Assembly: GCF_963675165.1 (NCBI RefSeq)
Contig: NC_087388.1
Span: 5,523,047-5,587,046, forward strand
Source of the DNA: Halichondria panicea
Taxonomy: Eukaryota > Porifera > Demospongiae > Suberitida > Halichondriidae
Direction: 5' to 3'
Length of the DNA stretch: 64,000 bases
In this document: one piece after another, positions 1 through 11,439 of the stretch
Layout of the letters: each line of letters opens with the position of its first letter
How positions within the stretch are numbered: position 1 is the stretch's first letter
Position numbers and translations under genes: made by a program
Notes under the pieces: generated by a model
What the model was told of the DNA's origin: nothing
Seen by the model: the letters and a program-made list of their open reading frames with translations, nothing else
Databases searched by the model: none

Positions 1-911
1 CAGACAGAACGACAGAGCCAATGTGAAGCTGCCCTACAAATGGATGGCCATGGAGAGTCTCAACGATGCCATATTCACAGAAAAAACTGATGTGGTGAGT
101 CAGTGCATGATCACAAGCTCTATAACTCAGTAATAGCTTTATTTCGTGAACACGCTCTATCTAACCTCAACCCCTAATTTGTGTCTGAAATACGTTTTCC
201 TTTCATAATCATTGTTACTTGTCGTCCATGTGCCCATGCAGTGGTCGTATGGTGTGACTGTGTGGGAAGTCTTCAATGGAGGACGGACCCCCTACCCTGC
301 TGTGGACCCACACTCCCTCATCCAGCTGCTGGGAGAGGGGCGGAGACTAGAGAAACCTCTCAACGCAGCCTGTTCCGCCGAAATGTGAGTGTACACTCTC
401 TGAGTTGAGTATCGTAGCAGTTGCATTGAGCTAGTTGTTGTGTTGGGTAGACTGAGATTTGGAATTACCATTATGTTCCAACTGACTGTACATCCCTCTA
501 CACTCACTCAGTTCTGAAGTGATGCGTCAGTGTTGGAGGGAGGACCCAGAGGAGAGACCAACCTTCTCACAACTGTCCTCCACTGTGGACAAGTTACTGA
601 CATCTATTGCTGGCTACACTGAGCTCGGTATGGTGCTACTGAACACAGTTCAAGAGGTGGAGCAGCTCAGTAAGTGCATAATTAAAAGATAGTATGATAC
701 TATAAATAGCAGCTCTTAATGAATACTTACTTAGTGTAGTATGCTAAGACATGCTAAAAATCATTATTCATTCCATGCTTTTACTGCAGAATGTGACAAT
801 GTACCTTCACCTACTGAAGACGCTAATCGTTATGTCGATGGTCCACCAGGTCACCCTCTAGCATTCAAAAACAGAATGTACGAAGAAGAATTTACTGCAA
901 CAGACGATTAA
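1..911 (+). CDS. RTK copy A, 3' end only (kinase C-lobe and tail)
   Basis: This is the 3' end of a receptor tyrosine kinase gene that starts outside the window. Exons read as 1-94 (activation-loop part, [13 protein letters not shown], from the middle of the exon), 242-384 ([14 protein letters not shown]), 512-669 ([16 protein letters not shown]) and 790-911 (tail, stop TAA at 909-911). All junctions are GT-AG and the reading frame stays open. The tail contains RYVDGPPGHP and NRMYEEEF, two tyrosines that could be phosphorylated docking sites (inference). The sequence is nearly identical to the last exons of copy B at 10,040-10,958, and the similarity continues into the 3' flank, so A and B share a recent duplication. 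Function by family: MET/RON-like kinase domain of a plasma-membrane receptor. Only the C-lobe is visible here; the ectodomain is assumed by analogy with B. Confidence 0.85.
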
Positions 912-1088
912 CTAATTATAGCCTTTAGCTAGTGAGTTGTCCCTGTACATATAGCGTGTATATAAACGTACAATTCCAGCTGCTTTAATCTTTAGTACAA
1001 CCGTGCATGATACAATCAGTTTACTTTATTCTTTATTAGTATCATGCATGTATACACATGGTCACCGTAGCCTATTATTGTTTTACAC

Positions 1089-1094
1089 AATAAA
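1089..1094 (+). promoter_or_regulatory. polyadenylation signal of copy A
   Basis: AATAAA lies about 180 bases after the stop codon of copy A. The same signal is conserved at the matching place after copy B. No cleavage site can be confirmed from sequence. Confidence 0.5.
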
Positions 1095-1230
1095 GTCACA
1101 TGCAATGTTTCCCGTCTTAATAATTTTGTCCTCAATTAACTATTTTCACATGCAGTGCCTATAATATTATATAGGCAGTCTTTTTACAATTTGAACAAAA
1201 AATATTCCGGAATATTGGTTTGGCACAGAC

Positions 1231-1279
1231 CTAGCCTCGAATCCAGGCCGTATTTTAATCGGCCTGGTCTCGAGGCTAG
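1231..1279. mobile_element. 49-bp palindromic mini-element, occupied site
   Basis: The ends CTAGCCTCGAATCCAGGCC and GGCCTGGTCTCGAGGCTAG are inverted repeats. The flanks carry the direct repeat GCACAGAC. The paralogous sequence near 11,280 reads GGCACAGACCTAGCAATGGG without the element, so this is an occupied site paired with an empty one. The length of the target duplication (7-8 bp) is slightly ambiguous because the element end and flank share bases. Confidence 0.8.
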
Positions 1280-1439
1280 CACAGACCTAGCAATGGGCAA
1301 GGGAATATTGATGTGTTTACTGATAGTAGCATGATGCATAAGTGACATTCCAAGGATTGTTATGACAGTACACATCACATGCAGCCTGTCATAATAATGC
1401 ATACTTTGTATTTATGTACTGACAATTCGGTGTACAGCT

Positions 1440-1800
1440 TACGTTTTCTGCTGTATAGGGTCGGCTGCTCTGGTTGTCATGGTAACCTGGACGCATCAAC
1501 CACCCACTGAGCAACATATTGAAACAAATTTCAAGTATCATTTCTTTCTGTCAACAATCATTGTTATACTCTATATGCATGCAGGTCTGTTCTCTTTGTC
1601 AGATGTTCAGAGCATGGTGTGTGAGGTGAACAAGATGCAGAACTTTGACCATCCTCGCGTCATGTCTCTAATTGGGGTGTGTCTCGATGCTGGCCACGGG
1701 ATTGCCATAGTGATGCCATATATGGCCAACGGGAGCCTTTTTGACTACCTCAAGAAAGAGAGGGATAATCTGGAGCTGGACGATGACTGTGAGATTGATC

Positions 1801-1842
<42 letters not shown>

Positions 1843-2421
1843 TTTAGCAATTTTAATTAGCACTATTATACATATATGCCCCAAGGCATAACTACTTGAC
1901 TGTAGAAATTAATTTGTATCAGTACAGAACATATTTTATTAAGCTTTATCAGTATACGGAAGTTCCCGAAATTAATTTGTATCACTATATGCATGCAAGT
2001 ATAATTATTATTGTATATAGGGACAGTACAGAGTGGTCATCTTTGCACAATACTTCTATGTAACGGACTGTAACTTCAGAATACATACAAATAGTATACG
2101 GTTTATTTTACTGACAGTATCCACAAATACACGGATTACCCCCTTTTTGGGGTAATGTACACGCATGCGCATACAATGTATACCATGCAGGCCGCCTTTC
2201 TCTTCGCGGCCTGGAATTGAGGCTAATAATTATGTAGACTGTCATTATCTGTAACTCGAGACTTGTACGTTAGAAATGTCAAATTTCTTAATACCACTAC
2301 AGAATATGACTATGTCCCCACGCCCACGGAAGCCTCTCATCACTATGGCAACTTTCCATTAAGTGACCCTCTAACAACTGACAACAGTGCGTATGGCCTC
2401 AGGGAAGAGATAACTACATGA
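1440..2421 (+). pseudogene. RTK relict between copies A and B (exons 9, 19 and 24)
   Basis: Three separated pieces of an RTK gene survive. A damaged exon 9 (about 1440-1541) is related to the IPT2 exon of copy C but contains a stop. Exon 19 (1585-1802) is fully open, with intact AG acceptor and GT donor, and encodes the kinase alpha-C and hinge region ([29 protein letters not shown]). A terminal exon (2303-2421) encodes a tail beginning YDYVPTPTEASHHYG and ends in TGA. The exons expected between them are absent, so no receptor can be made. The tail exon resembles that of copy E rather than A or B, so the relict descends from a different subfamily member. A perfect (GT)19 follows exon 19 directly. 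Confidence 0.8.
1803..1840 (+). repeat. (GT)19 microsatellite
   Basis: Nineteen GT units directly follow the relict exon 19 and include its donor GT. Copies B and C have only GTGTGTGTGG or GTGTGTGG here, so the array probably grew after loss of function. Confidence 0.9.
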
Positions 2422-2425
2422 CTTG

Positions 2426-2805
2426 CAGGGGCGTAGGCAGGAATTTGAGGAAGGGGGGGCTGAGCTGTTCGCGCCAGAAACTACTTGGCGCGGAGCGCCG
2501 AAAATTCCGGTGACCAGGAGCCACACCCCCTAATTAATGACTCATTGCGCATGTGCAAGAAATAGCCACACCTTGCTTCAATTAATAATACTGCTAAAGC
2601 TAGCTAGCTTAGTTCTGTTGCACTAAAGAATCAAAGTTACTAGTATAGTATAGCTAGCTCTTGGACATGCTGTTTGTCTGCCACTAATCTATACCAGTAA
2701 TTCCCAGGCTGAAGACTCATCAGAGAAGGTGGGGCTCTTAGTGTAGTTTTTGCAGAGAAAGGGGGGGCTCCAGCCCCCAAAGCCCTCCCCCTCCCTACGC
2801 CCCTG
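2426..2805. mobile_element. hAT-like non-autonomous element
   Basis: The ends CAGGGGCGTAGGCAGG and CCCTCCCTACGCCCCTG are inverted repeats of about 12-15 bases. A direct repeat ACTTG/GACTTG sits on both sides. There is no coding sequence inside. The CAGGGGCGTAG terminus is typical of hAT-type MITEs. The element lies between the relict and copy B. Confidence 0.65.
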
Positions 2806-3386
2806 ACTTGGACTATTTAAAATACAGCTGAACTACGATGTCTGCATTATGTAATACAATTGCATTGAGCTTTGTTTCACTTATATATTACTTAGTGCAT
2901 GGCATAATTAGAATACTGCTGCCTTTTTTCTTATAGTGCCATGTACCCTAGCCAACTTTATAATAGTTAAAAGCAATAATTATATCTCACGGGCAGTTCA
3001 CCTGAAATTTCAGATAACCTTTTTGTGAGTGCTGATTGGCTCCAAAGTGGAATATGTAGCGAATGGACACTCGTATTTTTTTGAGTCACACTAATTATAT
3101 ACCAGGGTGTGGTCTAGTTACATTGCATGGCAAAATTATGTGCATGTACATGTACCAATGCAAAAACTTGAAGTTCAATTATCATTAAAATATTGCACTG
3201 TCAGCAATGAGTCATTATGACCTCATGGCCTAGAGTCAACCACATCTAATTACAAAACTATGTGATGATAATGACTTTCAGTGGGCTTGGTTAACCGTTT
3301 CACTTTGCTTGGCATATAATAACAGTGAAGTATCAATACTGCTAAGTTTGTATTAAGGTTACCCTAATTGTCCAATGCTAGAATAG
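2806..3386. other. upstream region of copy B
   Basis: AT-rich sequence with no open exon of the RTK family. The last bases before the ATG (TAGAATAGATGGCTAT) match the region before the start of relict D. A proximal promoter is expected here, but no reliable core element could be assigned. Confidence 0.4.
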
Positions 3387-6300
3387 ATGGCTATATTAGT
3401 AACTCTCCTTGCTTTGTTTCTGCTGCAAGGAGCAGCTTATTCTCAATCACCCTCCTTTGATTTCATTTCAGCTGAAAATCTCGGACTGCAAGTGGACTCC
3501 ACTGGGAGAACATTCCTTGCTGCAGACAACTACTTGTATAGACTGAATGCTCAGCTAATACAAGAGGAGAGAGTTTATCTAGGAGCTAATTTTTATGTCA
3601 TTAATGAAGGACTTGCCCTGAGCTCTACTGGGATGTTGGTGGTGTGTTTAGAGGATCTCTCTTGCTCTGTCTACAATGCAAGCAACCTCAGTGCTGGTCC
3701 CATTAGGAGTGTCAGTAATGCTATAGCAGGAGATTTTTACTTCGGAGCAGCTTTGTTTATGTCAGGAGACGCTTTCTACACTGGAGCAATGACTGATGAA
3801 GGACAGAGAATGGTACTGCAACAATTCGGAGAGGGGTTCAATAGATCGTCCAACAACAACAATCCATCAGACACGCGTAATGAACTGGTTTTTGGAATTA
3901 GTTCGTTTACGCGACAATTCTATGCATATGGTGGTTTTGTGAGTGGTGGATTTTCATATTATGTTGTCGTCGACTCTGAACCTGCTGATACACGAGCTAT
4001 AAGACTGCTACGTGTTTGCAACCTGTTTAATTGTGGAGGCCAAAGTACCTGTGGAGTGACTGCTTTGTATGAACTGGGAATCAATTGTAGCTTTCAGTCG
4101 ATCACTGAAGATACTCATGTGTGTGCAGTGTCATTAGTGGAGGACTTCAGTGGAATATCTGGACCCACTGCTGTGGTAACTATTTGCTTTGGCAATACTA
4201 ACTCTATTTGTGTGGTCAATATTACTGCTGTCAATGAAGCTATGGACGCTAAATATGACTCATGTATTGTGTCACGCACTGTTGGAGAAGAAATTGGTTT
4301 AGCATGGAAAACAGGCTCTTCAGAAAGCTGCGATACTCTGCCTCAGCCTCAGGTACACATTTATGTAGCATATACTGGTCTACATCAACAATTGATTCAT
4401 TTTCCAGGATACAGGGGACAGATGTGACACACCCAGTCCAGTCGGCCTTCTCATCCCAAATGGTGGTATTGACATAATAGCACCAGTTCGTATCAATTTT
4501 GGAGTCGACCTTGTCCCTTTTACTTCAGTAGCTGTAAAGGTGGAGCAGTTTTCCTTTGTGTTTGTGGCAACGGATGATTCCAGGATACTAGGAGTAAGTG
4601 AATGCAGTTAGTGTGTAAAATAACGGCATTGTTTGTCTTCACAGTACGATGTCAGTGGTACATCGACCCTGGACACTGATAGCTCATTCTACAATCAGCC
4701 AGTGGCCTCTGATGTATTTTATTTGGCATGGCATGAGGGACTAAACTACATCACAGCAGCCACTGAAGACTCCGTGAGTTAATGCTTGCATGTATGTCCT
4801 ACCCCATCTATCTGCCTCCCCCCTCTGAAGGTGTACCAAGTACCCATAGAGGAGTGTTCCCAGCGTATAAACTGTACCAGTTGTACCAATGACCTTAACC
4901 CGCTGTGTGGGTGGTGTGTGGTGGAGAACAAGTGCTCTCGTCAGACGCAGTGTCAGAATTCCGGTCTCTCCAGAAGATGGATACAGTACAACTGTTTTAC
5001 TATCACTGTTGATCCTATGCAACTTTTCATTGACCCTGCAATTCTTGCTAATGAGGTATGCATTAATGTGACTGTCTGAGGTTATATATATAAACTATCC
5101 TCACAGGTCACGGTGACCCTGCCTAACCCCCTTCCTGGGGAGAACATCTCCTGTCATTTGGCGGACAGTGAAGGACGTTTCCCACCCATCTTAGTACCAG
5201 CTGTTGAGGTCATCCCAGGAACAGTGTTCAGTTGTGATATTGAAGGGCTGGTACCTGACTACCCTGGAGTGACTGCAACCATCAACCTGGGATTTCAGAG
5301 CTCTCTGTTCAATGAGCCATTTAACGTTACCAACCAAGCACTCACAATCTACAATTGCTCAGCAGGGAAAAGGTATAGGTACCTCAACCATATTCATGAC
5401 CTGCTGATCACACTATGAATGTGCAGCTGTAAGGATTGCCTGGAGCCCAACAGTCCGTGTGGATGGTGTAACCTCAACAAGCATTGCAGTGGAACAGCAA
5501 CTCTGTGCAGGAATGCATCTCACTTCCTACAGGTGATAGCTTGATGACCCCTGACTCTCTAATGCCTATATCCCTCTATATAGGTGTCTATATCTACACA
5601 CTTCACAGACCTATGCCCCCTGTTAGATACGGCCCCCTTTGGGGGGCACACTCTACCAGTGAGGGTGGTCCAGGACTTTCTACTGACCACTAGGAACCTG
5701 ATACCAACAGTAAGTCAACATGACCTCTGTACCCTGACCAATCCATGGCTTCCCTATATATAGACGGATGGTTTCGAGTATTCGTGTATTGTGAATGGAG
5801 TTAGTCTGACAGCTCAGTATGAGAACGAGACCTCTATCCTGTGCAATGTGGGCAGTGGAGACGTAAGTGCTAACACTGTAATACAATACAATACAATACA
5901 TTGTATGAACAGTTTCACAATAAAAACCTTTAATTGATTGTGATTTAATTAGCGTTGCATTCTAGTTATCACAATACCATACATGACACAGCTCAACCTG
6001 CCTACTGGTAGTGGTAGCTACTCTGTGGTTGCTACGGTGATATGGTCCGGGAATGGCGTCAACCACCCACTCAGCAGTGTCGCACAACAGACCAACAGTA
6101 CGTACTGCTACACCACCATCACAGTAACTACAATTGGACTAACATTATTTTTATACAACCTCTGTCCACCATATGCCACCTCCTCTATACAGTTACGTTG
6201 TTTGATTGTCATAACTTGGGCAGTGGATGTTCAGAGTGCCTTGCATCCAGACTGGGGTCAGAGTTCACGTGTGGGTGGTGTAGCCTTAGCGACAGCTGTG

Positions 6301-9300
6301 AGGTGTTGCAAGAATGCACCAATGATGTTTTTGTTACTGAGGGGAGAAATTGTCCTACTCCTTTCATCACCTTAATCTCTCCAGAATCTGGTAATTATTA
6401 TATATAATTATACTGACTGCATGCCATGATACTTCCTACATCCTCAGGACCAGTTGATGGTGGTACAGCAATTACTGTGATGGGCACTGACCTCGGAGTG
6501 ACCTTTGCTGACGTTCTGAACGCCACCCTTACATTAGGAGGTGTGGCCTGTACTATCATCAACACTGACTATATACCAGGGAGGCAGTTTGTGTGTGTGA
6601 CCAACAACTTTGGAAGTACAGGCTCCAATGTGTTCACTATGGTCCTGTATGGCAATATAGACGTCAATGTAAACGCCAATCCCTTCATTGCGTTGAATCC
6701 TGTTGTCAGTAGTGTGAAACCGACCTTTGGACCCGTGGCCGGGGGTACCACACTGACTGTGAGGGGTACTGCACTAAGAGTGGGTAACCATGAGAACACT
6801 AGAGTCACTCTGGTCAGTGGAGGGTCAATTTACCCCTGCAACGTATTGTAAGTGGTAGTATAAATTATGTCTGGACAATGTTAAAACCTTTCCTTGCAGA
6901 TCAGTCTTTTCTCAAGAGATTGAATGCATCACTACAGCAGCAAACCTCACCTCCGCTGCAGAGGTGGTGGTTACTATTGATGCAGCTAGACTGGACTTTG
7001 AAGTGTTTTTCACTTACAGTAACAACCCCAATGTAACTGCTGTGCGTCCTAGCAACACCATTCCCAGTGGAGGCATCACATTGACCTTCACTGGAGTGTA
7101 CTTGGATGTGGTAGAACAGCCTGTGTTGAAGATCTACCAGCCAATGGAGGATCCTCTGGTAAGCCAGCAACTATAATTATGTCTGTATTATTTACTCTCC
7201 CCTACAGAGGAGCAACTGCAGTGTTGTGGACAATACAACCATCACATGCTTGACTCCTAGTCTGACAACAACCTCACTGACCCCATTGGACTATGCCCTA
7301 CTGTTTGACAATGTCCCACCTATCACACAAGCACGTTTTCCTATTAGCGTCCAATCAAATCCCTCCAATTTCCGGCTGGAAGGTTCTCAAAAGGTTCCTA
7401 ATGGCACAGAGACCCTCATACGCATTGTGGTACGTCCTACAACTAGTAAACTGACCCTATTGTTATTGTGTGTGTATCCAGGGTGATAATCTCGACTCAG
7501 TGGAGACCAGTGAGATACGAGTGACCGTGGGAGGGGAGGAGTGTGTCAAGACACCCAGTAGCGTAAGAGGGAGTGAATTCATCTGTACTGCCCCCTTGGA
7601 GCCGCCAGGAGGGGAAAACCCAGCCAACATAAATGTGTGTATGACTACAATTATACGTAACTGTGTCACTGTTCACTTCAGGTAACCGTTGGAAGCAACA
7701 TTGCTCAAAAATTGGACCGGCAACTGACTTATACATTTCCTGAGGCAACGGTTCTTGGGCCAACAGTTCCTCTGAGGATCATCATTCCAGTTATTGTTAT
7801 CATAATTATAATGATCGTGTGTGTACTGATGATTGCTATTGTCTGTTTGTATCTGAATTCGAGGAGAAAGTCAGTACCAATTTTTATTCATCAACATGAG
7901 CAAAGGATAGAACTCACGGCTACTGGGTAAGTAATGATATAATTATACTGTTCAATTTGCAAATTAATTTGCTACAGGAAAACTCATGAGGTAGTCGATG
8001 GTAATACTGCACTCGTTAGTAAGTTTTCTTTTCTACACACACATGTATAGTCCCTGTTACATGCCACATATTATATTCAGAATCAGAACTTATTGAGATT
8101 GCTGAGTCCATCCCAGACTCATTCAAAATAGCTGCCTCAAAATTGAAGCTCTCCAGTACTGCGATTGGACAAGGTAAACAAAGATGTGCATTTCACTTTA
8201 TTTATAGGATGTCATTATAATTATGTACAGGTGAATTTGGTGTTGTGTACAAGGGCGTCCTGACAAACTGGAACAAAGTGCCTATGCAGGGGGTGGCCGT
8301 GAAGACATTAAAAGGTTATTATTTTAACAGTATAATTTCATGAACCGTATAGTGGGTAGTTTTCTCGGGGTGGGGGGGGAGGCAGTAGTTTTCGTGGCGA
8401 ATATTTCAACTATTAATAAAGCGACCTGACTACCTTTACCTGTGTGCAAGCAGCAACCACGAAATACACCAACTGACTAATTAAATATTTTGTTTTGCTG
8501 CCCCCTATACAGAGATCACCCGACAATGATAATACACTACACACATCATCTAGCAATATTCATATCTCGTGCATTTATCAACAGCAACCTGCCTAAGGGC
8601 GTACAAGGCGGGGTTATAATTGCTCTAGCATGGAAAAGTTGTGAGATGAATATTAATACACAATGAAACCTTTTGAACACAGAAACTATAAACTCACGAT
8701 TATTTCGCGATCATTCCCTCTATAGACATGTTAACCTAAATTCCGGTCTGCAGTCAGTTATACATTTTCTGTGCCCTAGAGATTCATTTTTCTGCAATTG
8801 TAACACACAACATTTCATTTCATTTCTGATGAGTTAGTTCTTCATTATTTATGCAGGTCTGTTCTCGTTGTCGGATGTTCAGAGCATGGTGTGTGAGGTG
8901 AACAAGATGCAGGACTTTGACCATCCTCACATCATGTCCCTAATTGGAGTTTGTCTCGATGCTGGCCCCGGTGTTGCCATAGTGATGCCATATATGGCCA
9001 ATGGCAGCCTTATTAGATATCTCAAGAAAGAGAGGAGCAGCCTTGAGTTGGACGATGACTGTGACATAGATCAGGTGTGTGTGGTGTAGCGTATACGAGT
9101 AGTAAATAGCTCAGTATCTATGACGACTACCTTTTGGTTTAGAGCATTGTGGTATTAGTGTGAGCATTGTGTGGGTGTCTCAACAGAGAGGTGGGTGGGG
9201 CTGATTACTGTGATCCATGTGTATAGAGAGATGCATTCCCGGTCAAAATAATATATTTCTTTCCTTGACTGCTTAACCAGCCTATAAGATCATCATTCTT

Positions 9301-10958
9301 TTGGCCTTGACCATATTTAATAAGATCCATGCCACAACAGCTTTATATTTATTTCACTATAATTATAGCTATATATATATGCATGCATGCAAACAAAGTG
9401 ACAAAATGTACATAAGTGATAGTTGTAAAACTGATGCTGAAGACTAACAGTGATGGCAGGGAAAGAATGATATTAATCCATAGCTAGATCTAGTTATAAA
9501 CTTAATTGTGTCAGTGTGACTGTTGTGGGGATAATACTGCATGAGTATATATATAGGTGCTTTTTCAGAGCTTGGTAAAAAATCAGAGCACCAATTAACA
9601 ATTTATAAAGAAGTGGTTGCCATTGGTACAGATTCTGGAAGTGAGGAAACTGCTACTAAAGATGTGTCGTCAGATAACACTGGGAATGGCCTACTTGGCC
9701 GAGCAGAAGTTTGTCCATCGAGATCTTGCAGCCAGAAACTGCATGTGAGTGAACTATTTACAGTGTGTTCACAATACTATAGACTAAAATATAAGAATTA
9801 TGCATGCAAAGTTCAAGCCCCACGTTATACTATAGTTGGAGCTTGCATGCGACATATATAATGCATCGATATTGTAAAAATATCACTAACACACTGCATG
9901 GTTAGCATGTTACATGATTGTTTCCGTGAGGTTTCATCTTGTACATTCCTATAGGCTGGACTCGGGAGGGGGTATCAGGGTGGGGGACTTTGGTCTGGCT
10001 GAGGACGTCTATGCTAGCGGCTACTTTAGACAAAACGATCGAGCCAATGTGAAGCTGCCCTATAAATGGATGGCCTTGGAGAGTCTCAACGATGCCATCT
10101 TCACAGAGAAAACTGATGTGGTGAGTCAGTGCATGATCACAAGCTCTATATAACTAATAGGAATACACACTGTTTAACCCAGACCCCTACATTGCTTCTA
10201 AAATACATTTTCCTTTCATTCATTTTGCTAGTGGCAATAATTATTGTTACTTGTCGTCCATGTGCTCAGTGGTCATACGGTGTGACTGTGTGGGAGGTCT
10301 TCAATGGAGGACGGACCCCCTACCCTGCTGTGGACCCACACTCCCTCATCAAGCTGCTGGGAAAGGGGCAAAGACTAGAGAGACCTCTCAACGCAGCCTG
10401 TTCCACCGAAATGTGAGTGTACACTCTCTGAGTTGATTATCATAGCAGTTGCATTGAGGTAGCTGTTGTGTTGGGTAGACTGAGATTTGGAATTACCATT
10501 TTGTTCCAACTGACTGTACATCCCTCTACACTCACTCAGTTCTGAAGTGATGCGTCAGTGTTGGAGGGAGGACCCAGAGGAGAGACCAACCTTCTCACAA
10601 CTGTCGTCCATTGTGGACAAGTTACTGACATCCATTGCTGGCTACACTGAGCTCGGTATGGTGCTACTGAACACAGTTCAAGAGGTGGAGCAGCTCAGTA
10701 AGTGTATAATTATATAGACATAATTAAGAGTGTACCTTAGTATGCTACTATAAATAGCAGCTCTTAATGCCCATATATGAATACTTATACTTATAGTGTA
10801 TGCTAAGACATACTTATTCATTCCATGCTCTTACTGCAGAATGTGACAATATACCTTCACCTACTGAAGACGCTAATCGCTATGTAGATGGTCCACTAGG
10901 TCACCCTCTAGCATTCAAAAACAGAATGTACGAAGGATTTACTTCAACAGACGATTAA
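3387..10958 (+). CDS. RTK copy B: plexin-like ectodomain with MET-like tyrosine kinase, complete
   Basis: Twenty-four exons, about 1,606 residues: 3387-4352, 4408-4593, 4645-4773, 4831-5055, 5107-5372, 5427-5532, 5584-5709, 5764-5862, 5992-6097, 6193-6390, 6448-6847, 6900-7158, 7208-7429, 7482-7634, 7682-7926, 7978-8018, 8081-8173, 8231-8314, 8857-9074, 9632-9744, 9955-10120, 10270-10412, 10540-10697, 10840-10958. All junctions are GT-AG and phases agree. Order: signal peptide (1-20); Sema-like domain (to ~427, [13 protein letters not shown]); PSI1 (~436-475, [15 protein letters not shown]); IPT1; PSI2 (~591-626); IPT2; PSI3 (~740-800); IPT3-IPT6 (~803-1150); transmembrane helix (~1180-1205); kinase. 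Catalytic motifs are complete: GQGEFG, Lys in [32 protein letters not shown]. The kinase resembles MET/RON ([24 protein letters not shown]). The tail has RYVDG and NRMYEGF tyrosines; its first tyrosine, present in C, is Cys. Ligand unknown. The start was chosen at the ATG opening the signal peptide. Confidence 0.9.
8340..8720. repeat. degenerate MITE-like sequence in intron 18 of copy B
   Basis: The stretch starts CCGTATAGTGGGTAGTTTTC, which matches the terminus of the elements at 18,259 and 39,181, and contains the same TTCGTGG words. The far end is not clear, so this may be a decayed copy. Intron 18 is about 540 bases long here. Confidence 0.35.
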
Positions 10959-11439
10959 CTAATTATAGCCTTTAGCTAGTGAGTTGTCCCTGTATATAAT
11001 TATAGCCTGTATAAAAACGTACAATTCCAGCTGCTTTAATCTTTAGTACAGCCGTGCATGGTACAATCAGTTTACTTTATTCTTTATTAGTATCATGCAT
11101 GTATACACATGGTCACCATAGCCTATTATTGTTTTGCACAATAAAGTCACATGCAATGTTTCCCGTCTTAATAATTTTGTCCTCAATTAACTATTTTCAC
11201 ATGCAGTGCCTATAATAATTATTATATACTAGGCAGTCTTTTTACAATTTGAACAAAAAATATTCCGGAATATTGGTTTGGCACAGACCTAGCAATGGGC
11301 AAGGGAATATTGATGTGTTTACTGATAATTATTGATAGTAGCATGATGCATAAGTGACATTCCAAGGATTGTTATGACAGTACACATGCAGCCAGTCATA
11401 ATAATGAATACTTTGTATTTATGTACTGACAATTCGGTG
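10959..11439. other. 3' flank of copy B, duplicate of the 3' flank of copy A
   Basis: This stretch is nearly identical to 912-1439 except for small indels and the missing 49-bp palindrome. It contains the polyadenylation signal at 11,140. No other gene was seen. Confidence 0.8.
11140..11145 (+). promoter_or_regulatory. polyadenylation signal of copy B
   Basis: AATAAA about 180 bases after the stop of copy B, in the sequence TTTTGCACAATAAAGTCAC, conserved after copy A. Confidence 0.5.

Noticed and set aside
4741-5022. Minus-strand frame opposite the PSI1 exon, recurring in copies C, E and G
   Set aside because: It recurs only because the plus-strand exon is conserved; it is an antisense shadow without splice sites or start of its own.
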